This document shows, piece after piece, positions 8,282-16,315 of a stretch of DNA of 64,000 nucleotides. Source of the stretch: Nocardia altamirensis NBRC 108246 (GTDB lineage Bacteria > Actinomycetota > Actinomycetes > Mycobacteriales > Mycobacteriaceae). Position 1 is the stretch's first letter. Each line of letters begins with the position of its first letter. The position numbers and the translations under genes were made by a program. The notes beneath the pieces are model-generated. The model did no database searches and was not told the DNA's origin. It saw only the letters and a list, made by a program, of their open reading frames with translations. The DNA lies in contig NZ_BDAY01000016.1 in NCBI RefSeq assembly GCF_001612685.1, positions 1 to 64,000 of the forward strand, given 5' to 3'.

Positions 8282-8917
8282 TCACCTGCGGGCGTGGCGG
8301 ACTGTGACGGCTATGCGGCGCAATCTGCTGAGCAGCTGACTGTCGGTGTTGGTTGACAGCGTCACACCGGCAGTCGCGGCGATGCGATTGGCTACGGCAG
8401 CCACTGCGGTCGTGTCGGTCCAGATATGTTCGGCGAATTCAGGTTTGCTCAACTGCTCGAGACAATAGTCGAGTTTGTCTACAGCGAACTGTTCTCTGCG
8501 GAGCAAGATATCGCCCTGCCCGACAGCGCGTAAGAAGGGCGCGATCCCGAGCCCGCGGTCACGCAACCGATTCAACACGGTGTCCCGCTCGGCCAGCAAT
8601 GCGAAATGCCGCACATCATGACCGGACTCGCGCAACCGCCCCACCGTCTCGGCGAAGTAGCGAGGATCGGCCACCGTCATCGGTGCGATCACCACACCGT
8701 CGTGCTGGTGTAGCACGTGGTCGAGGACCTCGAACACGCCTTGTCGCCAGCTGGGGTAGTCCTGGAAGTCGGCGCGAAGCGCCGCGGGCATCATCCGGTG
8801 CAGTCCGAACCCCACCTGCTCTGGGTCGCAGACAACACTGCCGGGTAGCCGTCGGTGGAGCTCGAACGCGGTCTGGGTCTTACCCCCGCCGAAGGGGCCG
8901 TTGATCCACAGCAACAT
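8282..8917 (-). CDS. tmrB: TmrB-like tunicamycin resistance ATP-binding protein
   Basis: A 211-residue P-loop protein closely resembling Bacillus TmrB. It begins 'MLLWINGPFGGGKTQTAFEL', with Walker A GPFGGGKT at residues 7-14. It also shares 'DPEQVGFGLHRMMP', 'VVIAPMTV' and 'HIWTDTT' with that family. TmrB binds tunicamycin and ATP and lowers drug accumulation at the membrane. The ATG at 8917 begins exactly at the conserved N-terminus. The open frame continuing upstream runs opposite the SRPBCC gene and is rejected. It is monocistronic, with a divergent SRPBCC gene upstream. Whether it acts on tunicamycin or has another kinase-like role in this organism is unproven. Confidence 0.85.
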   Translation of the reverse strand: MLLWINGPFGGGKTQTAFELHRRLPGSVVCDPEQVGFGLHRMMPAALRADFQDYPSWRQGVFEVLDHVLHQHDGVVIAPMTVADPRYFAETVGRLRESGHDVRHFALLAERDTVLNRLRDRGLGIAPFLRAVGQGDILLRREQFAVDKLDYCLEQLSKPEFAEHIWTDTTAVAAVANRIAATAGVTLSTNTDSQLLSRLRRIAVTVRHARR

Positions 8918-9062
8918 GGCCACAACGCTATCGACGCAGGCGCCATCCGGCTGTGCGGGCTTCGACAACCGGACCGATGAGTTTCGCCGAGTCGCGTCGT
9001 CTGCATGGAGAGAATGTTCTTCCGCGCCTGCGGGAGGGCCGAGATCACCAGGAGTGCGGATC

Positions 9063-9551
9063 GTGTCCGAAGAAACCGTGAGAGTCGCCTTGTCCGTCGC
9101 CGTGCCAGCCGCCAGGGTGTTCGCGGTGCTGGCCGATCCGACAACCCATTCCGCCATCGACGGGACCGGATGGGTGCAGGACGCTGTCGACCAGGCGCCG
9201 TTGACCGAGGTGGGGCAGATCTTCCGGATCGACATGTATCACCCGAACCATCCCGACGGTCACTACCGGATGGCCAACAAGGTGCTGGTGCTCGATGCGC
9301 CGCGCGCCATCGGTTGGCTGCCAGGACAGGAGAAGGGTGACGACGCTCACCTCGAATTCGGTGGCTGGACTTGGCATTACGACTTGGTGCCGGTTGGTCC
9401 GTCGGAGACCGAGGTGACGCTCACCTACGACTGGTCGGCGGTGCCGCAGTACATCCGGGAGTACATCCAGTTCCCGCCGTTCGGCCCCGAGCATCTCACC
9501 AACTCGCTGCAGCATCTGGCCGAGCTGGCCGCATCGACGTCACAAGTCTGA
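9063..9551 (+). CDS. SRPBCC (START-like) family protein
   Basis: A 162-residue single-domain protein of the polyketide-cyclase/SRPBCC superfamily. The N-terminal 'ETVRVALSVAVPAARVFAVL' and 'VADPTTHSAIDG'-like segment is the usual first strand and helix. The central 'GQIFRIDMY' and 'GWTWHYDLVPVG' strands form the helix-grip pocket, and the C-terminal 'HLTNSLQHLAELAA' is the long closing helix. GTG at 9063 has AGGAG 8-9 nt upstream. The superfamily binds hydrophobic ligands; the ligand here is not identifiable. Divergent from the TmrB-like gene. Confidence 0.85.
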   Translation: MSEETVRVALSVAVPAARVFAVLADPTTHSAIDGTGWVQDAVDQAPLTEVGQIFRIDMYHPNHPDGHYRMANKVLVLDAPRAIGWLPGQEKGDDAHLEFGGWTWHYDLVPVGPSETEVTLTYDWSAVPQYIREYIQFPPFGPEHLTNSLQHLAELAASTSQV

Positions 9552-9605
9552 CGTCGGGGAAGCAATATCGACGGCTGCGCTCCGCCGGATACGTACCATT
9601 CGACG

Positions 9606-10034
9606 GTGAGTGATCAACTTCTGGCGCAAGCGCATCGGTTCCTGGATTGGGCACGGGACCGAGGCGCTCGCCTGGACGGTACCGACGACAGCGTCTTCTT
9701 TCTCCAAGGAGTCATCGAATCGATGGCCGAGGACGACGGCGAGGAACCTGCCTTTCGCGGGATCAAGCTGCTGGCGTATGCCGTCTACCTCGCCGAGCTG
9801 TTGGCCGATACCTGCACGGGCGTTCGCTGCGTCATTGAGGCCGAAGGGATGCGTCTCGACGCCGTCAACGCGGTACAAGCCGGTGGCGCAACCCAGTTCA
9901 CGTTGAACTGGCTCCGTAACTGCCTGGACGACTGTGACGCCGACAACCTGGCCTTCAAATACGCGGGCGCGCTGCAAGATTTCGGCGAACACGACCGAGC
10001 CCAAGCCCTCTATGCACTGCTAGTCGACGACTGA
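9606..10034 (+). CDS. Hypothetical protein
   Basis: A 142-residue, mostly helical, acidic soluble protein starting at a GTG. I do not recognise its family. Visible features are several cysteines (in TCTGVRC and NCLDDCDAD) and a C-terminal 'YAGALQDFGEHDRAQALYAL' that resembles a TPR-like helix pair. It lies between the SRPBCC gene and a truncated SMI1/KNR4 gene, so it could be linked to small accessory/toxin-immunity cargo, but no toxin is visible nearby. Codon usage matches the neighbours. Confidence 0.6.
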   Translation: MSDQLLAQAHRFLDWARDRGARLDGTDDSVFFLQGVIESMAEDDGEEPAFRGIKLLAYAVYLAELLADTCTGVRCVIEAEGMRLDAVNAVQAGGATQFTLNWLRNCLDDCDADNLAFKYAGALQDFGEHDRAQALYALLVDD

Positions 10035-10067
10035 CCCGACTGGGCCGCTGTTCGTATGATCTGCGGC

Positions 10068-10373
10068 GTGACTAGTGCTGAAGAGTTGATGGTGTCGTTC
10101 TGGGGTGGCTCCGACTACGGCGTCTTGGCTCCGCTCACGGACACGGCGGTTCAGGATGCGGAGGCGCAGTTGGGTGTTCGGCTGCCCGCCTCGTTGGTCC
10201 GGTTGCTCCGGATCCAGAACGGAGGCACGGTCGCGGACCGGTGGAATCACCGCCGGCGAGGGCGTTTGGTGAACCGAACCGGCAGCCTCCGGCCGCTCCA
10301 CCAATCCGCCAGTGCCGGTGCCGGTTCGACGATCAGCTGCACCGCCACCGCGGAAAGTAGGATGATCACGTGA
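10068..10373 (+). pseudogene. SMI1/KNR4 family protein, C-terminally truncated
   Basis: The first 50 or so residues look like a normal SMI1/KNR4 (SUKH) domain: 'TSAEELMVSFWGGSDYGVLA', 'VQDAEAQLGVRLPASLVRLL' and the hallmark 'RIQNGGTVADRW'. After that the frame turns into low-complexity Arg/Ser/Ala sequence with no family resemblance and stops at 101 residues, compared with about 150-200 expected. This looks like a gene that lost its 3' part. The GTG at 10068 fits the family N-terminus. It runs into the VOC gene by a GTGA overlap, so the deletion joint lies between about 10230 and 10370. Confidence 0.6.
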
Positions 10374-10786
10374 CTATCGCTCGGTTGAGTTTGATCACGA
10401 TGAACTGTGCGGATCAGGAGGAATTGGCGGCGTTCTGGGCCGCAATACTTGGGGGTGAGATCGTCTATCGCGCGGAGAACATCGCGGTAGTGCACACCGA
10501 ACGGGGCACGTTGAGTGCCGCACGGGTGGCGGACTACCAGCCGCCGACCTGGCCGGGTGGCGCTACACCGCATCATATTCACTTCGAGCTCGTCGTCGAG
10601 GATCTGGACGTCGCGCAGGCGGAGGCGGTGCGGTTGGGCGCCAAGGTGGCCGAGCCGCAGCCGCAGCCGGATCGATGGCGGGTGCTGCTGGATCCGGCGG
10701 GGCATCCGTTCTGCCTGACGATGCATCTTCCGTTGCTGCCCTTGGGAACTCGCGCGGAAGATACCCAGCAAGCGAAGGACACCTAG
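10370..10786 (+). CDS. VOC family protein (glyoxalase-like)
   Basis: A 138-residue protein of the vicinal-oxygen-chelate superfamily with two beta-alpha-beta-beta-beta units. The N-terminal unit has 'DQEELAAFWAAILGGE'; the C-terminal unit has 'HHIHFELVVEDLD', 'AEAVRLGAKVAEPQ' and 'VLLDPAGHPFCL'. Metal ligands would be the HIH histidine and residues in the 'DPAGHPFCL' strand. GTG at 10370 overlaps the preceding stop (GTGA). Members range from dioxygenases to antibiotic-binding proteins, and this one cannot be assigned more closely. A strong terminator follows. Confidence 0.85.
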   Translation: MTIARLSLITMNCADQEELAAFWAAILGGEIVYRAENIAVVHTERGTLSAARVADYQPPTWPGGATPHHIHFELVVEDLDVAQAEAVRLGAKVAEPQPQPDRWRVLLDPAGHPFCLTMHLPLLPLGTRAEDTQQAKDT

Positions 10787-10792
10787 AAAAGC

Positions 10793-10825
10793 ACGAGGGC
10801 CGGTGACACTGTCACCGGCCCTCGT
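10793..10825. terminator. Bidirectional intrinsic terminator
   Basis: A 16-bp perfect inverted repeat (ACGAGGGCCGGTGACA at 10793-10808 with its complement at 10810-10825) sits between the convergent VOC and kdpC stops. It is flanked by A-rich (AGAAAAG) and short T-containing sequence, so it can terminate both units. Confidence 0.8.
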
Positions 10826-10834
10826 TCGGGTTCA

Positions 10835-11725
10835 TCACCCGCGGAACGGATACCGCTGGTCGAGATCGAGATTCAACTCGACGACATTGACCCGGGGCTC
10901 ACCGAGGAACCCCAGCGTCCGACCGTCGGTGTGCGCAGCCACCAGCTGACGGACCTGATCCTCGGAGATGTTGCGCGCCTTGGCGATTCGCGCGACCTGG
11001 AGGTCGGCATACCTGGGTGAGATGTGCGGATCCAACCCACTACCACTGGCAGTGACTGCATCCGAAGGCACCGGAGTGTCGACCGACGCATCGCCGAAGA
11101 TCGGCACGATCCGCCCCATCGAGTAGTCCTCGCCGGGAGTAGCGCACTGCACCTGAACACCCTTGTAGTGACCGAGGAACGGCACCGCCGGGCACGCTTG
11201 GTTGACGCTCACGACCTGCGTCGGATGCGAAACCTGACCGTCGGCGTCGCGCGGCCCGATCACCGAGAGCACCGCCCCAACACCGTCTTCGGTGCAGAAC
11301 GGGCGCGCGCCGTCGACCCCCTCACGGTCGCCGACCTCTTTGCTCCGCGAGCACACGGTGGACAGCAGACTGAGCTTCACGTTCGCCGGATCAGCGTCCA
11401 ACGTGTCCACAATGCTTTCGGGACCGAGGTTGGACGCCGCCGTAGCGGTCGGGTCATAGCCCGCGGACCCCGCGGCCGACGGACGGCTCTGGAAGTACTG
11501 CACCAACGCCTTGCCGTCGGCACTGGTGAACGACTGCCCGATCAGCCTGGAGCCGACAACGGTGTCACCGACTTTGACCAGCGACCCGTCCGCTTTGTCG
11601 TGCAGGCCGGGGATCTGTGCCACCGCGAAAACAGCGAGGGGATAAAGGATTCCGGTGATCGCGCTGAGCACGAGCAGCGCGCGCAACGCCGCGAGGTGCT
11701 GCCGGATCCACGAGGAGATACGCAT
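10835..11725 (-). CDS. kdpC: Potassium-transporting ATPase subunit C, with central insertion
   Basis: KdpC has a single N-terminal transmembrane helix (about 13-36: LRALLVLSAITGILYPLAVF) and an extracytoplasmic domain that stabilises the KdpB-KdpA complex. The core motifs are present: 'VGSRLIGQSFT', 'FQSRPSAAG', 'SGSGLDPHISP', 'QVARIAKARNIS' and 'GFLGEPRVNVVELNLDLD'. At 296 residues it is about 100 longer than E. coli KdpC (190). The extra block lies between 'LGPESI...' and 'VTASGSGLDP' (about residues 115-215) and holds four cysteines, which could form disulfides outside the membrane. It is last in kdpFABC, one nt after kdpB. Confidence 0.95.
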   Translation of the reverse strand: MRISSWIRQHLAALRALLVLSAITGILYPLAVFAVAQIPGLHDKADGSLVKVGDTVVGSRLIGQSFTSADGKALVQYFQSRPSAAGSAGYDPTATAASNLGPESIVDTLDADPANVKLSLLSTVCSRSKEVGDREGVDGARPFCTEDGVGAVLSVIGPRDADGQVSHPTQVVSVNQACPAVPFLGHYKGVQVQCATPGEDYSMGRIVPIFGDASVDTPVPSDAVTASGSGLDPHISPRYADLQVARIAKARNISEDQVRQLVAAHTDGRTLGFLGEPRVNVVELNLDLDQRYPFRG

Positions 11726-11726
11726 A

Positions 11727-13898
11727 TCAGGACATCCCGGGGAGGAGTTGGACGACGAGGTCGATGAGCTTGATGCCGATGAACGGCGCGATGATGCCGC
11801 CGAGGCCGTAGATCGTCAGGTTGCGGCTCAACAACTTCGACGCGTTGCTCGGCGTGTAGTTCACGCCGCGCAGCGACAGCGGGATCAGCGCGACGATGAT
11901 GATCGCGTTGAAGATGACCGCGGACAGGATCGCCGACTGTGGGCTGGCCAGCCGCATGATGTTGAGCGTGTCGAGGCCGGGGAACAGCGAGATGAACAGC
12001 GCGGGCAGGATCGCGAAGTACTTGGCGATGTCGTTGGCGATGGAGAAGGTGGTCAGCGCTCCTCGGGTGATGAGCAGCTGTTTGCCGATCTCGACGATCT
12101 CGATGAGCTTGGTCGGATCCGAATCGAGATCGACCATGTTGCCTGCTTCTTTGGCCGCCGAGGTGCCGGTGTTCATGGCGACTCCGACGTCGGCCTGGGC
12201 GAGCGCAGGCGCGTCGTTGGTGCCGTCACCGGTCATCGCGACCAGCCTGCCGCCGTCCTGTTCCTTCTTGATGAGCGCCAGTTTGTCTTCCGGCGTCGCC
12301 TCGGCGAGGAAGTCGTCGACTCCTGCCTCGTCGGCAATCGCCTTGGCGGTCAACGGATTGTCGCCGGTGATCATGACGGTGCGGATGCCCATCCTGCGCA
12401 TCTCGTCGAAGCGTTCCCGCATGCCTTGCTTGACGACGTCCTTGAGGTGGATGACACCGAGCAGCCGCGCGGTGCCGTCCTTGAACTCGCCGACGACCAG
12501 CGGGGTGCCGCCGGAGGCGGAGACGCCGTCCACGGTGACGCCGACCTCGTTGGGCACCACGCCGCCTTGGGCACGCACCCACTCGATGACCGCACTGGCC
12601 GCGCCCTTGCGCAGCTGGTGCCCGTCGGACAGATCGACACCCGACATCCGGGTCTGCGCGGTGAATTCCACCCAGGTTGCGCCTTTCAGCTCGCCGGGGG
12701 TGCGTTCCCGCTTGTTGTATGCCTGCTTGGCGTAGACGACGATGGAGCGGCCTTCGGGCGTCTCGTCGGCGAGGCTGGACAGCTGCGCGGCATCCGCCAG
12801 CTCGTCGGCCGAAATGCCGGGCATCGGCACGAAATCCGAGGCCTGCCGGTTGCCGAGGGTGATGGTGCCGGTCTTGTCGAGCAGCAGTGTGTTCACGTCG
12901 CCCGCTGCCTCGACCGCGCGCCCGGACATGGCGAGCACGTTGCGCTGGACGAGCCGGTCCATGCCCGCGATGCCGATGGCGGACAGCAGTGCGCCGATGG
13001 TCGTCGGGATCAGGCACACCAGCAGCGAGACCATCACGATCCCGGTGATGCCGTTGACGTCCAACGCCGAAGTGTCCGGCACGCCAGGGTTGTTCGCCTT
13101 CGAGAAGATCGCCAGCGGCTGCAGGGTGACGACCGCGAACACGAAGATGATGGTGAGCGAGGCGAGCAGGATGTTCAGCGCGATCTCGTTGGGCGTCTTC
13201 TGCCTGCTCGCGCCCTCGACCAAGGCGATCATCTTGTCGATGAAGCTCTTGCCCGGCTCCTGGGTGATCCGGACGACGATCCGGTCCGACAGCACGGTGG
13301 TGCCGCCGGTCACCGCCGAGCGATCACCGCCGGATTCCCGGATCACCGGCGCGGATTCGCCGGTGATGGCCGACTCGTCCACGGAGGCAATGCCTTCCAC
13401 GACATCGCCGTCGCCGGGAACGACCTGCCCTGCCTCGACCACGACGTGGTCGCCGCGCTGCAGCTCGGGGGCGGCGACACCTTCCTCGATGATCCGAGCG
13501 CCGGGTGACCAGTTCACGAGCCGCCGGGCAACGGTGTCGGTCTTGGCTTTTCGCAGCGTGTCGGCCTGCGCCTTGCCGCGGCCCTCGGCGACGGCTTCGG
13601 CGAGGTTGGCGAAGATCACGGTGAGCCATAGCCAGACGACGATGGCCCATGCGAAGAACGTGGGGTCGGCGATCGCGAGGATCGTGGACCAGACGGCGCC
13701 GATCTCGACGATGAACATCACCGGGTTGCGCCACATGGTGCGCGGATCGAGCTTGCGCACGGCGTCCGGCAGGGACGTCAGCAGCATCTTGGGATCGAGC
13801 GCGCCGCGCGGAACCCGGCTGGAGTGCTGTGCCAGCTGCTTCTTCGACTCGTTGAATTCGTCGGGAACGGTGGTGACTTCAGCGGTAGGAGTGGTCAT
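11727..13898 (-). CDS. kdpB: Potassium-transporting P-type ATPase subunit B
   Basis: A 723-residue P-type ATPase that energises K+ uptake by the Kdp complex. The phosphorylated aspartate is in '[14 protein letters not shown]'. The actuator loop is '[11 protein letters not shown]', the hinge is '[20 protein letters not shown]', and the N-domain contains '[11 protein letters not shown]'. Hydrophobic helices occur at '[17 protein letters not shown]', '[20 protein letters not shown]', '[19 protein letters not shown]', '[20 protein letters not shown]' and near the C-terminus. The N-terminal about 35 residues are a charged cytoplasmic extension. Only one nt separates it from kdpA and from kdpC, so the three are translationally coupled. 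Confidence 0.98.
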   Translation of the reverse strand: MTTPTAEVTTVPDEFNESKKQLAQHSSRVPRGALDPKMLLTSLPDAVRKLDPRTMWRNPVMFIVEIGAVWSTILAIADPTFFAWAIVVWLWLTVIFANLAEAVAEGRGKAQADTLRKAKTDTVARRLVNWSPGARIIEEGVAAPELQRGDHVVVEAGQVVPGDGDVVEGIASVDESAITGESAPVIRESGGDRSAVTGGTTVLSDRIVVRITQEPGKSFIDKMIALVEGASRQKTPNEIALNILLASLTIIFVFAVVTLQPLAIFSKANNPGVPDTSALDVNGITGIVMVSLLVCLIPTTIGALLSAIGIAGMDRLVQRNVLAMSGRAVEAAGDVNTLLLDKTGTITLGNRQASDFVPMPGISADELADAAQLSSLADETPEGRSIVVYAKQAYNKRERTPGELKGATWVEFTAQTRMSGVDLSDGHQLRKGAASAVIEWVRAQGGVVPNEVGVTVDGVSASGGTPLVVGEFKDGTARLLGVIHLKDVVKQGMRERFDEMRRMGIRTVMITGDNPLTAKAIADEAGVDDFLAEATPEDKLALIKKEQDGGRLVAMTGDGTNDAPALAQADVGVAMNTGTSAAKEAGNMVDLDSDPTKLIEIVEIGKQLLITRGALTTFSIANDIAKYFAILPALFISLFPGLDTLNIMRLASPQSAILSAVIFNAIIIVALIPLSLRGVNYTPSNASKLLSRNLTIYGLGGIIAPFIGIKLIDLVVQLLPGMS

Positions 13899-13899
13899 T

Positions 13900-15570
13900 T
13901 CAGTGGATTCCTTCAGCGAGCGGCCCGAGTGCGAGTGCGGGCAGGAAGGTGAGCGCGACCAGGATCACCGTGACACCGACGACCATGCCGACGAACTGCG
14001 GCCGGTGCGTCGGCAGCGTGCCGATCGACTCGGGGGTGGTGCCCTGCTTGGCCAGCGATCCGGCCAGCGCGAGCACGAAGATGATCGGCAGGAACCGGCC
14101 GAAGACCATGGCGAGGCCGAGCGCGGTGTTGTACCACTCGGTGTTGCCGGACAGGCCTGCGAACGCGGAGCCGTTGTTGTTGGCCGCAGAGGTGAAGGCG
14201 TACAGCACTTCCGAGAGACCGTGCGGCCCGGTGTTCAGCATGCTCGCGCGTTGCCCTGGCATGGCCATCGCAATCGCGGTGCCCACCAACACGATCAGCG
14301 GGCTGACCAGGAAATAGGATGCGGCGAGCTTGATTTCGCGCGGCGTGATCTTCTTGCCGAGGTATTCCGGTGTGCGCCCGACCATCAGGCCTGCCACGAA
14401 CACGGTGATCACCGCGAGGATGAGCATGCCGTACAGCCCGGAGCCGGTGCCGCCGGGCGCCACCTCGCCGAGCTGCATGTTGAACATCGTCATCATGCCG
14501 CCGAGGCTGGTGTAGGAGTCGTGGAACGAGTCGACCGCACCGGTCGAGGTGAGCGTGGTCGCGGACGCGAAGGTCGCGGAATCTGCCACGCCGAAACGAG
14601 TTTCGACACCTTCGAGGGATGCGCCGATCGCGGTCGGCACCGTGCCGTGGTGCGCGAGCTGGAAGACGTTCTGCAGCACCGTGCTGACCAGCGCGATGGT
14701 GCCCATGACCGCGACGATCGCGTAGCCCTGCTTCTTGCTGCCAACCATGCGCCCGAAGGTGCGCGGCAGCGAGAAGCTGATCACCAGGATCAGGAAGATC
14801 TCGATCCAGTTGGTCCAGGTGGTCGGGTTCTCGAACGGGTGCGACGAGTTGGCGTTGTAGAAGCCACCGCCGTTGGTGCCGAGTTCCTTGATGACCTCTT
14901 GGCTGGCCACCGGACCGCCGGTGATGGTCTGCTCGGTGCCGTTCAGCGTCTGCGCGACCTGGTCGTGCAGGTGGAAATTCTGGATGACGCCGCCCGCGAC
15001 CAGCACGATCGCGAAGACGAACGCGATCGGCAGCAGGATCCGGATGGTACCCCTCACCAGGTCCACCCAGAAGTTGCCGAGATCGCCGGTGTGCCTGCGG
15101 GCGAAGCCGCGCACCAGCGCCACCGCCACCGCCATGCCGACGGCCGCGGACACGAAGTTCTGCACTGCGAGCCCGGCCATCTGCACCAGGTGGCCCTGGG
15201 TCGACTCACCGGAGTAGTTCTGCCAGTTCGTGTTCGTCACGAAGCTGACCGCGGTGTTCCAGGCCAGCGCCGGGGTCATCTCGGTCGCCGGGTCGTTCAG
15301 GTGCAGCGGCAGCTTGCCCTGCAGCAATTGGAAGAAGAAGAGGAACAGAATGCTGACGCCGGAGAAGGCGAGCACACTGCGGGCGTACACGCCCCAGGTC
15401 TGCTCGACCTCCGGTTGTACGCCGATGGCCTTGTAGATCACGCGCTCGGCTCGCGAGTGTTTGGTCGCGCTGTAGACCCGGAACATGTAGTCGCCGAGCG
15501 GCACATGGACGAGGGCGAGCGCGATGATCAGGGACGCGATGAAGACGATCCCCGCAGTTGTCGTGTTCAC
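13900..15570 (-). CDS. kdpA: Potassium-transporting ATPase subunit A (K+-binding pore)
   Basis: A 556-residue channel-like subunit related to KtrB/TrkH with about ten transmembrane helices. Selectivity-filter-type segments are visible, e.g. '[14 protein letters not shown]', '[21 protein letters not shown]', '[22 protein letters not shown]' (read as two parts) and '[14 protein letters not shown]'. The length is as in other bacteria (about 557). The start is a GTG immediately following the kdpF TAG stop (TAGGTG), so it is directly coupled to kdpF. Confidence 0.98.
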   Translation of the reverse strand: MNTTTAGIVFIASLIIALALVHVPLGDYMFRVYSATKHSRAERVIYKAIGVQPEVEQTWGVYARSVLAFSGVSILFLFFFQLLQGKLPLHLNDPATEMTPALAWNTAVSFVTNTNWQNYSGESTQGHLVQMAGLAVQNFVSAAVGMAVAVALVRGFARRHTGDLGNFWVDLVRGTIRILLPIAFVFAIVLVAGGVIQNFHLHDQVAQTLNGTEQTITGGPVASQEVIKELGTNGGGFYNANSSHPFENPTTWTNWIEIFLILVISFSLPRTFGRMVGSKKQGYAIVAVMGTIALVSTVLQNVFQLAHHGTVPTAIGASLEGVETRFGVADSATFASATTLTSTGAVDSFHDSYTSLGGMMTMFNMQLGEVAPGGTGSGLYGMLILAVITVFVAGLMVGRTPEYLGKKITPREIKLAASYFLVSPLIVLVGTAIAMAMPGQRASMLNTGPHGLSEVLYAFTSAANNNGSAFAGLSGNTEWYNTALGLAMVFGRFLPIIFVLALAGSLAKQGTTPESIGTLPTHRPQFVGMVVGVTVILVALTFLPALALGPLAEGIH

Positions 15571-15657
15571 CTAGAACCTCTCGGGAAAAAGCAGCGCCGC
15601 GACCATGAAGACCGCGACGGCGATGGCAAGCACCAGACCGATCAGGTTCGCGATCAC
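15571..15657 (-). CDS. kdpF: KdpF, small stabilising subunit of the Kdp ATPase
   Basis: A 28-codon ORF starting at GTG 15657. It reads MIANLIGLVLAIAVAV..., then a hydrophobic helix, and ends in 'ALLFPERF', the classical KdpF C-terminus. One membrane helix; KdpF stabilises the KdpABC complex in the lipid bilayer. Its stop directly abuts the kdpA start, and its GTG start overlaps the TGA of another tiny ORF upstream (GTGA). Confidence 0.93.
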   Translation of the reverse strand: MIANLIGLVLAIAVAVFMVAALLFPERF

Positions 15658-15737
15658 AGTTTTTCCACCCCCCGCTGGATCAGGCCGAGCAGCGCGAAGA
15701 TCGCCACGGTGAGCACCGTGAAAATCACGACAGACAT
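15654..15737 (-). CDS. 27-residue hydrophobic mini-ORF leading the kdp operon
   Basis: ATG at 15737 is preceded by a perfect GGAGG (complement of 15748-15752) with about 10 nt spacing. The product is 27 residues: MSVVIFTVLTVAIFALLG, then LIQRGVEKL. This is one predicted membrane helix with a basic/acidic 'RGVEKL' tail. Its TGA overlaps the kdpF GTG, so translation of kdpF probably depends on it. It has the best ribosome-binding site of the whole kdp unit. Similar tiny ORFs before kdpF occur in other actinobacteria as far as I recall, but no role is established. It could be a Kdp accessory subunit or a leader peptide. Confidence 0.75.
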   Translation of the reverse strand: MSVVIFTVLTVAIFALLGLIQRGVEKL

Positions 15738-16036
15738 GAATCAACAACCTCCATCAGCACTCCATTCGCGGAGCGCACCAGGGTGAGTTAATCGTCCGAT
15801 TTGGGCCGTGCCGGGGTCCCTTACGACTCCTTTGCGCGTCCGACCATTGCCTTTGCGCTTCGTTTACACCCCGGCCTCGGGTAGCTGAAAGGATGCCGTC
15901 AAAGAGTGCGGGTAGACCGTCAACACACCGTAAAGATCCGTCTGATCTTCATATATGGGGGTAGTAGTTGAGGGCCGGCCAGGCGGACGACTCCAGCGCA
16001 ACCGGTTGTTCTGGCGTGTATGGAGAGAGGAACGCA
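15738..16036. promoter_or_regulatory. Divergent kdp control region with phased repeats
   Basis: This 299-nt gap separates the kdpF unit (minus) from the small-ORF/kdpDE side (plus). A 9-bp direct repeat CCTTTGCGC occurs at 15829-15837 and 15850-15858, 21 bp apart (two helical turns), about 90-120 nt upstream of the mini-ORF start. Further right, CCGT occurs three times at 15917, 15928 and 15938 (11- and 10-bp period). The last copy lies inside an inverted repeat AAGATC-N5-GATCTT (15933-15949) followed by CATATATG. These fit binding by an OmpR-family regulator, most simply KdpE. No classical E. coli KdpE box is present. Confidence 0.45.
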
Positions 16037-16201
16037 ATGTCGGCTGTCACCGTCGCACTTCTCGTGGGTTTCGTGTGCTGTGCGCTGATCCTGCGGGCGT
16101 TGAGCGAGCATCGTCGTGCCCAGGACGGTTCGAGCGTGGTCATGGAAGTGGACCAGGCTCCCGAGTGGCGCGCCCCCGAAGCGGGGCGCCTGGATGCCTG
16201 A
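16037..16201 (+). CDS. Small single-pass membrane protein
   Basis: A 54-residue protein: an N-terminal helix (SAVTVALLVGFVCCALILRA) followed by a charged tail with 'EHRRAQDGSS' and 'EWRAPEAG'. The ATG at 16037 is preceded by GAGAGAGGAAC. An earlier in-frame ATG exists, but without a ribosome-binding site. It lies 114 nt before kdpD on the same strand and divergent from kdpFABC, so a link to the Kdp sensor is possible, but no homologue with known function is recognised. Confidence 0.55.
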   Translation: MSAVTVALLVGFVCCALILRALSEHRRAQDGSSVVMEVDQAPEWRAPEAGRLDA

Positions 16202-16315
16202 GGTTCGGGCGCAGGCCGCAGGCACGGCCTGGTGCGGAGGGCATGAGGCGGCGCCGACCGGGCGGGTGAGCGCGGCGTACCTGGCTCTCGGGTCACGACG
16301 CGCAATGATGGACGC

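Noticed and set aside
12742..15786. A 1014-codon plus-strand frame opposite kdpB and kdpA
   Set aside because: It shows no motif and is antisense to two clear Kdp genes.
15738..15900. Possible c-di-AMP (ydaO-type) or other riboswitch before the kdp operon
   Set aside because: I could not find the conserved core of a known riboswitch; only repeats suited to protein binding are visible.
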